This document shows positions 1-11,849 of a stretch of 64,000 bases of DNA, piece after piece; the stretch's first letter is position 1; every line of letters starts with the position of its first letter. A program made the position numbers and the translations under genes. Source of the stretch: Vitis vinifera. Lineage: Eukaryota > Streptophyta > Magnoliopsida > Vitales > Vitaceae. The stretch lies in contig NC_081811.1 of the NCBI RefSeq assembly GCF_030704535.1, positions 4,815,001 to 4,879,000 on the forward strand, read 5' to 3'. A model generated the notes under the pieces. It did no database searches and was not told where the DNA came from. It saw nothing but the letters and a program-made list of their open reading frames with translations.

Positions 1-2011
1 ATTAAAGGATCAAATCAAGGCGGTGTCAAAAGGGATGATGAATATTACACATTGTTCGGAGGTCTTGCCTTAATGATACTTTGTAGTGTGATTTAAAAAT
101 AATTTTTTATTTTTTAAAATAAAAAATTATTTTTAAAAGTATATAATTAGAATTTTTTTTTATAAATATTTAAAATCTAAAAAAAATATATGTTCCACAT
201 ATTTTCATAAACTTATTTTTAAATTAAAAAATAAAAATAATTTTTAAAAATAAATTTCAAATACGCGGGAAAATTCTAAACAATAATTTTTTTTTTATTA
301 TAATTTTTTATTTTAATAAATAAATGTTGTTGGCAACGTTAAAAAAAGACCAAGACCGATCTTTCTTAACCATAAGATTAAAGATTGAGTGAAGTCATCA
401 CGTCAACATCACAATTTTTTTAAATGATTTTCTTCCTTCTTAGTCCAACCGCCTTTCCTTCGTAGGCCATTGAGACAAGAAAAGATAGAAAAAGAAAAAA
501 AAAAAATCTAAACCAAGAAAAAAAACAACCAATGAATTGAAAAAATATCTTGTTACATGTTAAATATAAAAATTATTCTTTTTTTACCATATTGAATTTA
601 AAATTATGAAATATAAATTCATTAAAAAATATGTATGTTAAATGCTTATCTAGTAAAAAATATTTGTCATGAATAAAAATTTGTAACAAGATTTTGTAGA
701 AATTATTCATTTAAAATTGATATTGTGATTAAATTGATTTTTTATTATGAATATAAGATTTATACTAAAATCTTATGAATTTTTTTTTGCCATAAATATA
801 TTATGTGGTTAAACATGATTTTTTTACCATAAATAAAAATTTTATCACTAAAAGAACTTTTTTTTTATATAAAAAAAAAAAAATCATCACAAAAGTCTAT
901 TTTTTGTCATAAAATACTATTCATGCCAAAAAATACTGTAGCAAATGAGAAATTTCTTGTAAGGGAAAAAATATTTTTTGCAACCGGATGAATCAATATG
1001 TGGAGAAATCACTTTTGGAAACAAATATAAAATTTCAAACACAAGCAAACGTAACATTAAAATTAATCTCTAAAGATGGTATGATGTCACCATAGTAAAT
1101 GCATTATGTAATAATTTTTTTACGAATTTATTGAGTAGAAGACATGTTTTTAGATGAAGATAAAGTAAAATATATATGTTAAATTCCTTAAAAAATATAA
1201 AGTAAAATATATACATGTTTTTATGTAATAATTTTTTTACGAATTTATTGAGTAGAAGACATGCTTATCTAGTAAAAATATATATGTTAAATTCATTAAA
1301 AAATATAAAGTAAAATTTAGTTATCACTTGATACTTTAAAGGGACAATTGTGTTTTGGACCTAGTTGGACAAAAAAATTAAGCTTTAGTGTTCATTATTT
1401 AACCCCAAAACCTAAAGGAAGTGTGAAAATTGAGAAGAAGGATATTGATTTTTTATCTTCCCAAAAATGACTTTTACTGATTATGAAAAAAAAAAGAGTA
1501 GAAAAAGATTAATTTAAATTTTATTCCTTTTGCAAACCTTAATAAAATTTAATATAATTTAGTGATTTGGAAAAAAATACACTATTTTCCAAAATAAAAA
1601 AAAAATTATTATTATTTAAAAATCAAACATCTTGGAAAATATATATTTTTAAAATTCTGTATATAAAAAATAACTAAAAATATGTCAAATTTATTTTTTT
1701 TAAATGATATATTTTTATAATATATATATTTTAAAATTAGTTTTCTAAAAATAATAAATTTTCAGAATAATTATTAAAAAAAATTAAGATAAAAAAGTTT
1801 CTCAAACATTATGATAGAAAATAGTTTTGAAGGGTATATTAGTCTCTTCATATTTTATATTCTCCCCATCAATTATGCAACTTTTATAAGCCAAATCTTA
1901 ATTTTTGGGTCCAACTGGGTCTAAAAGACAAATGTTCCTACTTTAAATACAATAAGAATTATTTATCATATATAAAATCAAAATTATTTTTTAATTTGCT
2001 AACTCACTTGC
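1..2011. other. AT-rich intergenic DNA, no gene seen
   Basis: No coding region or RNA gene is recognisable. The stretch is strongly AT-rich with many A and T runs. A segment of about 90-100 bp at 1107-1208 recurs at 1224-1316 with small differences; both copies contain TTTTTTTACGAATTTATTGA and GAGTAGAAGACATG. Part of the same motif (CTTATCTAGTAAAAA) also occurs near 640. Around 860-960 there is a TTTCTTGTA end resembling a decayed CACTA-type terminus, but no matching left end was found. Confidence 0.6.
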
Positions 2012-2879
2012 TGTGGACCCCGCATTTCGGCTCATGCGCTTCCCACTCGATGACGAGCTCGATTTTTACTTGAAAAATTGATTTGTTGATTAAAAATGAC
2101 TTGGAATCGCTACTTATTTTTGTTTTATATTTAAAAAGGTAAACAAAATAAGAAAGAAAACCCTAAGTGTGACTCCTTGTTTTGGAAAAGGTGGTCTGTG
2201 AAAAACCAGATCGGGCTCAGGGGTCAGGTTACTTATCGGGAAGGTACGGTACGGACCGTGACACCCCTCTAAGTCCCTAAAGTCAAGTCTCTACTGTTAG
2301 GATAAAGCCGTCGTGGCAATCAATAAGAAAGTCAATAGATGCCTAAGTCAAATCATGCACATATGAAAATCGAAACATGCATAGAGAATGATAAAAACGA
2401 AAATGTATGCATACCTGGGCCACGAGTCACAATGCGCTATTAAGAAACGAGATTAGTACACAATTAACGAATACAAATTATAACTCATGCATACCAGAGT
2501 GCAAAATGAAGATCAAGCAAAATATATTAAGCACAATAGTTGACAGTCAATAGGGATCAAACATAAGGCCCCCTCCCTCCTACCAAAACCTGATTTATTG
2601 CCCACGAACTAATCTCACAAATCCCGTGTTTTAGAATTATGAAGGAATCATTATTGCTTATGTAAAATCAAGAAGACCAGAAGATTATTTAGGAACTAAA
2701 ATGGGATTAAAACTATTCGAGTGAAAACTGGATTATTGGAGTTTATTTGAAAATTGGAGTACTTGGAGTTAAATTTAAAAGATTAGAGCTCCGGTAATTA
2801 AATTGAAATTTGTTAAAGAAAATGAGAAACGGACTTTAGGAAATTGAATTGCGAGACCATAGACTTTTGAAAGTTGAAT

Positions 2880-3009
2880 TTGTAATAATAATAATAATAA
2901 TAAGATTTTGAAAGTTTGAATTAATGATAATAATAATAATAATAATAACAATAAGATTTCGAAAGTATGAATTAATAGTAATAATAATAATAAGGTTTTG
3001 AAAGTGTGA

Positions 3010-3041
<32 letters not shown>

Positions 3042-3165
3042 GATTTTGAGAGTTTGAATTAATAATAATAATAATAGGATTTTGTGAATTAATAATAATA
3101 ATAATAGGATTTTGAAAGTTTGAATTAATAATAATAATAATAATAATAAGGTTTTGAAAGTTTGA

Positions 3166-3218
<53 letters not shown>

Positions 3219-3363
3219 GATTTTGAGAGTTTGAATTAATAATAATAATAATAATATTAATAAGATTTCGAGAGTTCTAATTAATGATAATAATAATAAT
3301 AATAATAAGATTTCGAAAGTTTGAATTAATAATAATAATAATAATAAGGTTTTGAAAGTGTGA

Positions 3364-3440
<77 letters not shown>

Positions 3441-3524
3441 TAATAAGATTTGGAAAATTGAATTAATAATAATAATGACTATGGTAATAATAATAATAAT
3501 AGTAATAATAATAATAATGATAAT

Positions 3525-3571
<47 letters not shown>

Positions 3572-3580
3572 GTGATAATA
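2880..3580. repeat. (AAT)n composite minisatellite
   Basis: Runs of (AAT)n of variable length alternate with a conserved spacer close to AGATTTTGAAAGTTTGAATT. Roughly a dozen spacer copies are visible, for example near 2901, 2993, 3041, 3104, 3152, 3218, 3308 and 3346, each with small base changes. The longest pure trinucleotide run is about 3366-3435. On the minus strand it reads as a long leucine-rich open frame, which is a product of the repeat and not a gene. Confidence 0.9.
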
Positions 3581-3589
3581 TCATAAACC

Positions 3590-3690
3590 CAAGTCCATAA
3601 GCCCAAGCCCACGTCCAACATTAAAAAAAAACTCAATCCATAAGCTTAAGCCCACGTCCAACATTAAAAAGAGCTCTGGGCTTCATATCC
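3590..3690. repeat. Short direct duplication in element A
   Basis: Two adjacent copies of about 50 bp share the string CCCACGTCCAACATTAAAAA, at about 3609-3628 and 3650-3669, each preceded by CCATAAGC-CAAGC. The wider context is full of GCCCAA words. Confidence 0.6.
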
Positions 3691-4879
3691 ACCCAGCCTA
3701 AACTAGCATAATAATAATAATAATGGGGCTTTGGGCTCCATCTTCAGCATAGGCTTGGGTCTGGGCTCCAAATTCAAACCCAAGCCCAAAGCCAAAACCA
3801 AACACAAAATTGGGCCTAGTGCCTTATCTCAAGCCCAAACCAAATCTTCATCTTCTTCCTAGCTTCCCTCTCCTCCCCCCTCCCCGCGGCGGCAGCGGCG
3901 ACGATGCCCGAAGCGTGGATTCTCCAGGCTTGGTGGATAGCTCTTGAACCTTGGTGGCGTGAGAACAGCTCCTGGAGGATCTCGCCCTTCCAGGCGAAGA
4001 CGGCGGCAGAGAATAATGATGGGAAATGAATATGAAGCCCCTCTAGAACGTGTCCAACCCATTTGGTCGGTTCATCCATAAGTCCAGCAAGGTGGATAAA
4101 AGAGAACCAGAGAACATATACAAGAACAGAGCATGAGATGCAACAAGCTCTTCAGATTTTAGACCAAAGAAAAACAAAAGATCTCCAAATTAAGACGTCC
4201 CAAAAAAAAAAAAATTGAAAATCCAAGAGAATGAGATATTGTATGAAGAATGTGGAGAGTAAACACATACATGAAAACCATAGTGGCCTAACTTGAAAGT
4301 TTCTTCCTCAGCTGGATGCTTTGGGCCGCCCCTCTCTTTGAAAAATCCCTCCTCCTTTTGCTCTGGTCCTGCCTGAATATCCCCTCCCTCTGGAACACCT
4401 CCCCAGGCTGAAGGATCTCTTTCTCCAAAAAAACCCCAAAAAATCATCTCCCCCCTCCTGTCTTTCTTTCCCGCCCATTCCTTCACAGCTCTCACCTACT
4501 CTTTGCCCCCATTGTCCCATCTGGCCGCCCCATTAGCTTAATTTTGGGGTGGTTAGAAGAAAAAAATAATAAAATAACCCCTTCACTGTAAAGGGGGGTC
4601 TACACTTGCATGTAAACTTTTTATCAAATAATATCAAATTGAACCATCATATTTCTAAACTAATATATTAAACTTTATTTTACTTCTTATTAAAACATTA
4701 ATCATAACAAGGAAATTAAATAATTTTAACTAAAGAAAAATAGGTAACACACTAATTTGTTTCTTAACTTAAAAAATAATAATATAACTTTAAACTTTTT
4801 ATAATTAATAACAACTATTATTATTACTATTAATGATAATTTCTATGATATATATATCTAAAAAATTATAATAGGTATT

Positions 4880-5049
4880 CCTGAAAAGGTTTAAAATAAA
4901 TAATAGACTTTGGTCACGATTGGGTGAACCCCGTGACCATAGGTTTAAATAGTTAAAATAGACCTCTATGCATTTGGTCACGGTCAATGTGAAATTTGTG
5001 ATTATAAGTTCTCATACAATCACGGTCAATCAATGGCGTCACTAAAAGT

Positions 5050-5080
<31 letters not shown>

Positions 5081-5391
5081 TGACGGTTTCACAAAAAACC
5101 GTGACTAAAACATCATTTGTTAGACTTTTTGTGCCAAAATTTTCTTCCTTAAATTTACAAATAGTCACGATTTCAAATAAATCCATCACTAAAATGCCCT
5201 ATCATCAATCTTTTTTTATGACGGTTGATAAAATCATCGTGACTAAACATGTTTTTTTTCACCCAAATTGATTAACACATATAGTCACAATTTTACTTTG
5301 GCCGTGACAAAATAATATCTTTGGTTACGAAATTTGTGGCCGTGACTAAAGATTCGTCATTAAAAACCTATTTTTTTGTAGTGATGTATGG
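4880..5391. mobile_element. CACTA-type terminal region with subterminal hairpins
   Basis: The right edge reads TTTTTTTGTAGTG (ending at about 5391), the complement of the CACTACAA terminus of CACTA (En/Spm) transposons. Inside it, units of about 30-40 bp repeat in palindromic form: TAGTCACG or TAGTGACGG at one side and CCGTGACTAAA at the other, at about 4911-4942, 4975-5000, 5080-5107, 5162-5194, 5218-5247, 5281-5310 and 5323-5350. Arrays like this are the subterminal transposase-binding regions of the superfamily. A matching left CACTA end was not found, so the element is probably a truncated non-autonomous copy. Confidence 0.55.
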
Positions 5392-6021
5392 ATCTTCTTA
5401 GGCTGTAGAGGGGTATCCACCTTTATGTAATCTCTCTAACGATGGGAGCAAGAGAGAGCGGGTTCTATTATATTCAAAAGATGTGATGATGATGAACATA
5501 CACTTAGCCTTTATATGTATACCCTCTATGCCTTAGGGACCATACCCTTTGGACTATTGGGTCTCGCGAGTCTAGGCTCATCATCTAAGACTCGTTATTG
5601 CTCTGGGCTCTACACATGATGTGATCCATACTCTAGATCAAATAGAAATCATATATATATATATGGATAGCTAAATCTTGAACAATGGTTAATATAATGT
5701 GGGTCCACATTTATTCTTACACTTAAATCATGCAAATGAATAAGATTTGATGATTTATTCAAATAGAATTATAGAAGTGAATCAAATGTTTATTATTTTT
5801 TCAATTATTCTATCTAATTATTTTTTTTCCTCTTTTTATTTTTCTATATTTCTCATTTGAATTAAGATTATTTTTATAAAAGTAGCATCTCATTCATTTT
5901 TTATTTTTTATTTTTTATTTTATCAAAACCATTGTATTAAAACACATTTATCTCTTATATTTTTTTTAAAAAACTTTTTACAAGATTAATAAGTATTTTT
6001 TAAGTAAATTGTGTTTATTTT
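5392..6021. other. AT-rich spacer, no gene seen
   Basis: No coding or RNA feature is supported. A short region at 5395-5700 has average composition and includes an (AT)n run near 5653-5664. The rest is AT-rich. Confidence 0.5.
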
Positions 6022-6330
6022 AAGGGGTTAATTTCATTAAGACTCCTAAGGTTTAGTATAAATACACCAAGCCACGTAGGTTTCAAATTTCATCTGTTAG
6101 TATCCTTATAAATGTATTTTATCTGTAATGTTAGTTTTTTTAAAAAATTAATTTAATTTTTAGAGAATTGTTAAATGCTTGTATCTAAAATATTTTTACT
6201 TAAAATTTCTCTAAAAATAAATTTGATAAATAAAATAAATTTATGAGGGTGCTAATTGGTGAAATTTGAAACCAGTGATGGTTGAGTCTATTTATACTCA
6301 AGTTCAAGCGTGTTAATGAAATTAACCCTT
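6022..6330. mobile_element. 309-bp MITE-like TIR element
   Basis: The left end AAGGGGTTAATTTCATTAA and right end TTAATGAAATTAACCCTT are inverted copies of each other apart from one extra G. Further inside, GTTTCAAATTTCA and TGAAATTTGAAAC also pair, so most of the element could fold back on itself. A possible direct repeat ATTTT flanks both ends (6017-6021 and 6331-6335), but it is low-complexity. No coding capacity. The superfamily was not determined. Confidence 0.65.
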
Positions 6331-6758
6331 ATTTTAATTAGTTATTTATTGATTTTTTAAACTTTTTTTAAATTTTTAGTTTAATTTTATTAATAGATGG
6401 TCATTAAAATAATTCAATAAATTAAAAATTGATATTATTCTTATGATTGAAATATGACTAAAGAATTTTCTTTTCCATTTCTATATAAAATAAAAATAAA
6501 AATAGGAATTAAATTACTTGGTTTAATATAAGGGTGCAACTTGGGTAGGTTGACCCATTCCAATTCAAATGCAACTCGATGCTTGGATAGATTTGGACAA
6601 TTATTTTTAATATTTAGGTTGGATTTGAGTTATGTTGTTGTTTTTTTTTTTTTTTTTTCAAATTAGAACTCAATTTGGGTTATATTTTGGCAAAGATTCA
6701 AGGAATTTGAGCATAACCAAAACTTGATTTCATGTTTTTTTATAATATTATATCATAT
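6331..6758. other. AT-rich spacer, no gene seen
   Basis: AT-rich sequence with a long T run (about 6640-6658). The part from 6530 to 6720 has a TTGGGTT-rich composition seen in many plant repeats, but no element boundaries are clear. Confidence 0.4.
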
Positions 6759-7164
6759 TGTGGACCCCGTATTTCCGCTAATGCGCTTCCACTCGATGAC
6801 GAACTAGCTTTTTATTTTGAAAATGATTTATTAATTAAGAAAATGACTTGGAGTCGCCACTTATTTTTGTTTTATTTTTAAAGGGTAAACAAAATAAGAA
6901 AGAAAATCCTAAGAGTGACTCTTTATTTGGAAAATGTGGTCTATGAAAAACCAAATATGGGCTCGGGGTCAGGTTACTTATCGAGAATGTACGACAATGA
7001 CCGTAGCACCCCTCTAAATCCTTAAAAACGGGTCTCTACTAATAGAATGAAGCAATCATGACAATTGGCTAGTAGATCAAGAGATACCCAAAATGATCAT
7101 ATGCAAGGATATCAAAACAAGGCATGAAGAATGGCCAAAGTGAGAGTGCATGCGTACCTCAGTG

Positions 7165-7700
7165 AGATTGTTATATTTGGCCTGTTTGACTTCCCCATGG
7201 AGATAACAATTATATCCTTTGTCATCGAGCTTGCCACATTCTTAACCTCATGTGAGATTGTTACAAAATACATCAAAACCTGTGGTTGTGATAGAGCCCT
7301 GAAAATCTGCATTACCTAATCACAGAAGCTTCTCTGTAGCATGTAGTCCACCACATCCAGAACAATCATAAAAACATCATCTAGCTCAATTTCATGCTTA
7401 GATAAAAGATCAATAAGCCTGCTTGGAGTTCCTACAATTAGTTCGACTCTTTGTTGAACGCGGTAGAGTTGTCTTGGAATGACATCACCACCAACCACAA
7501 GTGGAATTCTAAAGGATAAACCCTTCCCAAGTAATTTAGTTTGCTCCTCCACCAAAGCAGCTAGGATTGCTTGCATTTAGATAGGTGTTGGCATTTCATA
7601 TCCTACAGCTTCTCTTGGCAATGCCTTTAATCGTAGAAAGTGACCCACATCTTCCAAGTCGAACACGACACCCTCAAACTTTGATAAGTGCCATTTGGAA
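7165..7700 (-). pseudogene. Captured fragment of a DEAD-box RNA helicase (RH41-like)
   Basis: The minus-strand translation resembles the helicase core of plant DEAD-box RNA helicase 41-type proteins. In order one sees a Q-motif-like piece (YEMPTPI, MQAILAAL), a GG stretch (LVVGGD), motif Ib-like VGTPSRLIDLLSKHEIELDD, an altered motif II region (VLDVVD in place of the DEAD-type box) and a motif III region, then similarity fades at about 7170. The similarity is continuous across the piece, with no intron recognised inside it. It is short, degenerate and has no start or end of its own, so it is not a functional helicase. It lies inside the 8.3 kb element in the same orientation as the other captured pieces. 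Confidence 0.75.
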
Positions 7701-8194
7701 ATGATGAAAAAAAGGCAAAGAGAGGATTGTTTGCCATTAAAATGGAGGGAAGAATCATGCTAGACGTTAGTGACATGACTGGTACCAAAAGCATTGTTTA
7801 TTCAATTCATTGAATTATGTGCAAGCAAACTATCAAAAGACTTACCAACGATAAAATCTGCCCATTTTTAAAGGTGCCATGCTGATCAAAATAGAAAGTG
7901 CTTTCTGGGGACTAATTCAAGAATGCTCAATTGTAAAAGAAATTGAATTATTGCCATAGGGGTCATACTGAAGTTTGATCATCATCATCACAAGTCCCGA
8001 AGCCTTTTGTTTCAAAATGGCATAACTTGGTAGTTGGTGAATGCACAAGGCTTGTTGGGTGGTCTACATTGGATGGGTCTCTATTATATGGTGAACAATA
8101 TATGTCAAATATATCAATCACGAGCACGTTTTGAAGGTCTAGTTGAGTATTGTCTGCCATTTGTGACTTTCATCACTATCACTATGAACGATAG

Positions 8195-8840
8195 TTCCTT
8201 CAAGGCTATAAGCCTACCGCATGAATCATGTAAAATTGTACTTTGACCATTGAGATAAATCCTCAAGTATTTGATTGTTGAGATCATTTGATGCCAGCAG
8301 AAGATTGATCAAGCTGGGAAGACTTGGGAGCGAGTGAGGGATGGTCCCAGTGAGATTGTTTTGATTAAAAAAAAAAAATTGTAGCTTCTTAAGAATACCA
8401 AGGTTGGATGGTATATTAAGTACTCTGTCATTTTACGAATGCAGGGTGGCCAGATTTGACAAATTTCTCAATTCTTTTGGCACCTCACCTGTTATGCCAT
8501 TTCTTTCTAATGTAGGTGTTGAAAAAAAAAATGCTCAAAATTTCAATTTCTTTTTTTTTGGGTGAGGGGGCGGGCGGGGTAACAATCCAGACAGTCGCAT
8601 GCATGACAACGTTACAACAATGATGTCATTATCGAAGCCACAAAGAAAAGACATTAAACCAATCACATGAGTCAACTCGACTTGGGTTTCCTTCCATGGA
8701 CTGTTTGCTGGAATCATCCATGAATTCTTTAATGCATGGTGTGCATCTCCTCGTGAATCAGACTGTGCACAAAAATGAAGACAGGGTAATATCAGAGCTA
8801 CATGAACAAATTCTATTTTCAACGACATTATTCCCAATTA
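8195..8840 (-). pseudogene. Captured fragment of an LRR receptor-like kinase (LRR II type)
   Basis: Read on the minus strand, 8840 to 8540 resembles the N-terminus of SERK-related LRR-II receptor kinases: a hydrophobic lead, then the SDSRGDAHHALK region typical of the LRRNT, then VTLSCMRLSGLL. The piece 8520 to 8200 continues with leucine-rich repeats (NGITGEVPKELRNLSNL, LKKLQF, NQNNLTGTIPHSLPSLPSL, NLLLASNDL) and ends near SKYNF. Kinase and transmembrane parts are absent. The nearest relatives I recall are proteins like Arabidopsis At5g10290. The fragment is degenerate and lies in the same orientation as the helicase and KH pieces. Confidence 0.75.
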
Positions 8841-8879
8841 TCAAAGCAATGAAACACGTGGTTCCCACTGAGCACAAAG

Positions 8880-9280
8880 TAGGACTTCCATATCTTGAAC
8901 CATCTGGTGTGTTTGACAATGGAAAGGTAAAGAAGAGTTGATGGAAATGCAACTGTTGCACTCTCCATTCCAAATAAATTAGCTTTTAACCGCAATATTA
9001 CTTGAAAAAGGGCATTGCCAGCAATATTTAATTCTCCAATGATCTGCACCATCTCATTAGCTTCAGATACAACCTTGGGAATATTTTCCTTTGGTAGAAG
9101 GCTGATGTTTCCTCTTGTAACACTCCCCACTTCAGAAACAAATGGCCCCACCCTTATCAACAAGACATTCGATTTATGGGTTTGGAACGAGTATATGGGT
9201 AGTGACAACAGAATCAACAGGTTCTCTTTTGACTTTCTCACTGCATCAGGATTGCAACCACAATGCTGCATCAATGATTA
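8880..9280 (-). pseudogene. Captured fragment of a KH-domain RNA-binding protein
   Basis: The minus-strand frame contains SEVGSVTRGNISLLPKEN, then IPKVVSEANEMVQIIGELN and AGNALFQVILRLKANLF. This is the variable loop, beta strand and C-terminal helix of a KH domain as found in HEN4/At4g18375-type plant proteins, followed by the AFPSTLLYL region. The invariant GXXG loop is not preserved. Upstream and downstream of this domain the similarity fades. It is interpreted as a captured exon-sized piece inside the 8.3 kb element. Confidence 0.7.
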
Positions 9281-9349
9281 GAGACAGATCTTCGAAGAAA
9301 CTGACCAAAATTCTCTATTGTACCAAAATACTTAGCCTTTTTACGTAGT

Positions 9350-11095
9350 AACTCTGGTTAAGAAAAACTAGAGAAAGAGTCACTATGACTTTTGTAGTAT
9401 TCCGGATATCGTTCTCAAGGACTGGCTTATGAAAATTGCCAATACTAGAATAAATGAATTGTTTTTGTTTAAATCCTAAAGTGAAAAACAATATGTGAAT
9501 AATGTGAAATTAAGTAAAAGAAATTAAATTAATAAAAAAAATGAATATTGATTTTAAATTCAATTGATTCAAGTTTGGGGTTTTCCACAATCCAACCTAG
9601 GGTATAAAAATTAGAGAAAACAAGGGTATTTTAAGTAATATGATCTTAGGGTTTTGGGATTCTTGGCCGTTCGCGATCAAGTTGAGTTCTATAACTCACA
9701 ATTGCATTTGAAACCTAATTTTTTCTTTTTAAAAACAGATTCCTAAAACCATGAAATGAATGAGATTGATTATCAATTTAAGATTTGGCTTTTTAACCAT
9801 TCCTACTCCTTATAGCTTTATTTAGGGGCAAATAACGGTAGGGAAGACGAGGATAACTAATGATAAAGAATTATCAAGAATCACTAGTATCATGTAATAA
9901 CCTACCGTATCATTCCCTAAACGAACTCACAGGGATAGGATAAAAAAAATGATAAATTGTCATCCAACCAATAATTAATCTCATTATTATAATAATTTAC
10001 CCATTGTCCCTATAGGTTTCCTAGCCCTTAAGTTTTCATGCTTCAAGCCCCAAGTTGGCTCTTAGCCTTTCATAGGGGTGATGTCACATTCACAATCTAT
10101 AATAGGGTAAAAATCCATAATTTGAATAAAAAGAAACTAAAAACAATATATTTAATAAAGAAGAAAAAGAAAACAAACCAAAGTTCTCGTCTTCTTCCAC
10201 CTTCAATGTCAAATTCTCCGGAAAAAATTCAAGATCCCTTAAACCTAGAATTGAGAGAGTTTATATAATATCATCAATTACCTAACATGTGGCACACATT
10301 GGCCACTTATTACAAAATAATTTCCTAAAAATGATTAAAAAAATAATAAAATGGTGATTTCTAGTCGTGTGGGGTTCATCTAGGACAGATGGAGTGCTCT
10401 AGATGCAATTCCCGAGGTAGAGGAGGCGGAACATTAAAGTGGCAGTGGGTGAATTCGAAATTGGTGTCATTTCGAAGTGGATTTTGAATTCATAAGTTGA
10501 ATTTCGAAATCATTTCGAAATGACCCTCCAACTTGGTGCAGTTGTCTTCAAATGGCCATAACTTCTTCATTTTAGCTTCAATTTACACTCCGTTTGAAGC
10601 GTTGGACTCCTGACTCACCGAGCTTCGAAACGATATATAGTATATATATATATATATATATAGACTCCAGAAAGTACTCTAAATTTATCCTCAAAATCAG
10701 AGTATATAATGCCATCAGATTTTTGAGTTCTAAATTTCCATGCAGCTGAATCATGCTTCATGCCTCATTTCCCATGCTTTCTTGCCTTCTTTCTTACTTC
10801 ATAATGGTCATTTCTCATCTTCCAAACTCATGATATCCTCATCTTGCCTTTAATTACGTTCCATGAGTCTTGACTACTTATTTCCTCATTTAGCCCTTTC
10901 TTGATATTTCAAAATCTAAAGTCATTCAATTTGCATCATTTTCTTCCCTTGAACTTGAGATAAGTCTCCAAAGTACAAATTAAACTCATGGCTAGGGCCT
11001 TAGCATTGATTTAGGTCAAGTTGGGTGATTTGAATGTCCTTTAGTGCACAAATCATATCGAATATGTGTCATTAGAGCACATATTTTGGCTCAAA
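9350..11095. repeat. Retroelement-like non-coding tract inside the 8.3 kb element
   Basis: This tract has the composition and phrases of plant LTR-retrotransposon non-coding DNA: ATTCCGGATATCGTTCTCAA near 9398-9417, and a run around CCATAACTTCTTCATTTTAG (about 10556-10575) followed by GACTCCTGACTCACCGAGC. It also contains an (AT)n run at about 10630-10662. No coding capacity is evident and exact borders were not found. It may be a nested insertion. The assignment rests on recalled similarity only. Confidence 0.35.
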
Positions 11096-11139
11096 TCAGA
11101 AACCCTTTGCTTCAACAGGTTGGACTCTCTTCTCAAACT

Positions 11140-11560
11140 CCTTTGCGTTGAGGAGTGATCAAGATGAGGAATTTTTTGGGTATAGAAGATGAGAAAAGTA
11201 GTAAGAGGGGTGGGTAGTGAGAGAAGTGAGGAGTAATGGTCATGAAAGATGGAAATATGGCAATGAGGGAAAATGGGTATGGTTATGTGTAGATTTATGG
11301 GTATGGTGGTATGAGGTTGAACGAACATTGAAAGATGGCCATAGGTGCATGCAAGATAGGGATGAATATGAGAGGTGGTGAGAAAGAATGGGTTTGGTAA
11401 TGGAATATAGTGAGATAAATGGGTATGAGGGGTTCGGTGGGTGTAATTGTGTTATGGTAACCAGGCTTAATAGATATGAGAAAATGGAAATCGGTGAGTA
11501 TGAGAGATATGGGTGTCATTGGTGAAACAAGTAGTGAGAGAAGTAGCTTAGTGGGTGTTG
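11140..11560. repeat. Purine-rich low-complexity tract
   Basis: The plus strand is a string of GAGA, GGTATGG and ATGGGTATG words with few C bases. A similar tract recurs at about 13280-13530 (AATGGATATTGAAGGATGG, GGTTAGATTGCAAAGG). The minus-strand open frames here are by-products of the composition. Confidence 0.6.
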
Positions 11561-11849
11561 GAAAATGTTTTTTTATTTATCTAAGTACTTCTCAGGAATA
11601 ACAGGCTTGATGATGCACTCTTTGATACTAGCAGTTATGTCATTCACTGGTGATAGTCTCATCCTGCTGGGTGGAAATGAGGATAGTATGCACAAAGGAT
11701 CGTGTCTACCCAGGAAGAAATCATGCACAAGCCCTCCAATATGATTCGATAGAGTCTATAAATGACTCGCTATCAAGGATGTCGCAAGATGTATAGGGTT
11801 CCCAACCGAATGATTTCTGAGCACTACAAGTTTCCCGTTCTTCACAATG

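Larger units (their letters stand above)
2012..4604 (-). mobile_element. 2.6 kb LTR-like element (solo-LTR type), family A
   Basis: The element begins TGTGGACCCCG and ends GGGGGTCTACA, giving an imperfect terminal inverted repeat with the TG...CA ends typical of LTRs. It is flanked by a perfect 5-bp direct repeat, CTTGC, at 2007-2011 and 4605-4609, the target-site size usual for LTR retrotransposons. No gag-pol reading frame is visible, so it is best read as a solo LTR or a large non-autonomous derivative. Its first 400 bp match the start of the element at 6759 closely, including the stretches ACTTGGA-TCGC and CAGGTTACTTATCG. The element contains a long AAT-rich minisatellite (2880-3580) and a GC-richer part (3840-4540). 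Minus orientation is inferred from the larger relative, whose gene pieces lie on that strand. It is a fossil without coding capacity. The family name is not known to me. Confidence 0.7.

Noticed and set aside
2775-3584. Long minus-strand open frame of mostly leucine and isoleucine
   Set aside because: It is the translation of the (AAT)n minisatellite; the frame stays open because of the repeat, not selection.
3816-4520. Overlapping minus-strand frames rich in Gly, Glu and Arg
   Set aside because: They lie in the GC-richer part of an LTR-like element, overlap each other and show no domain.
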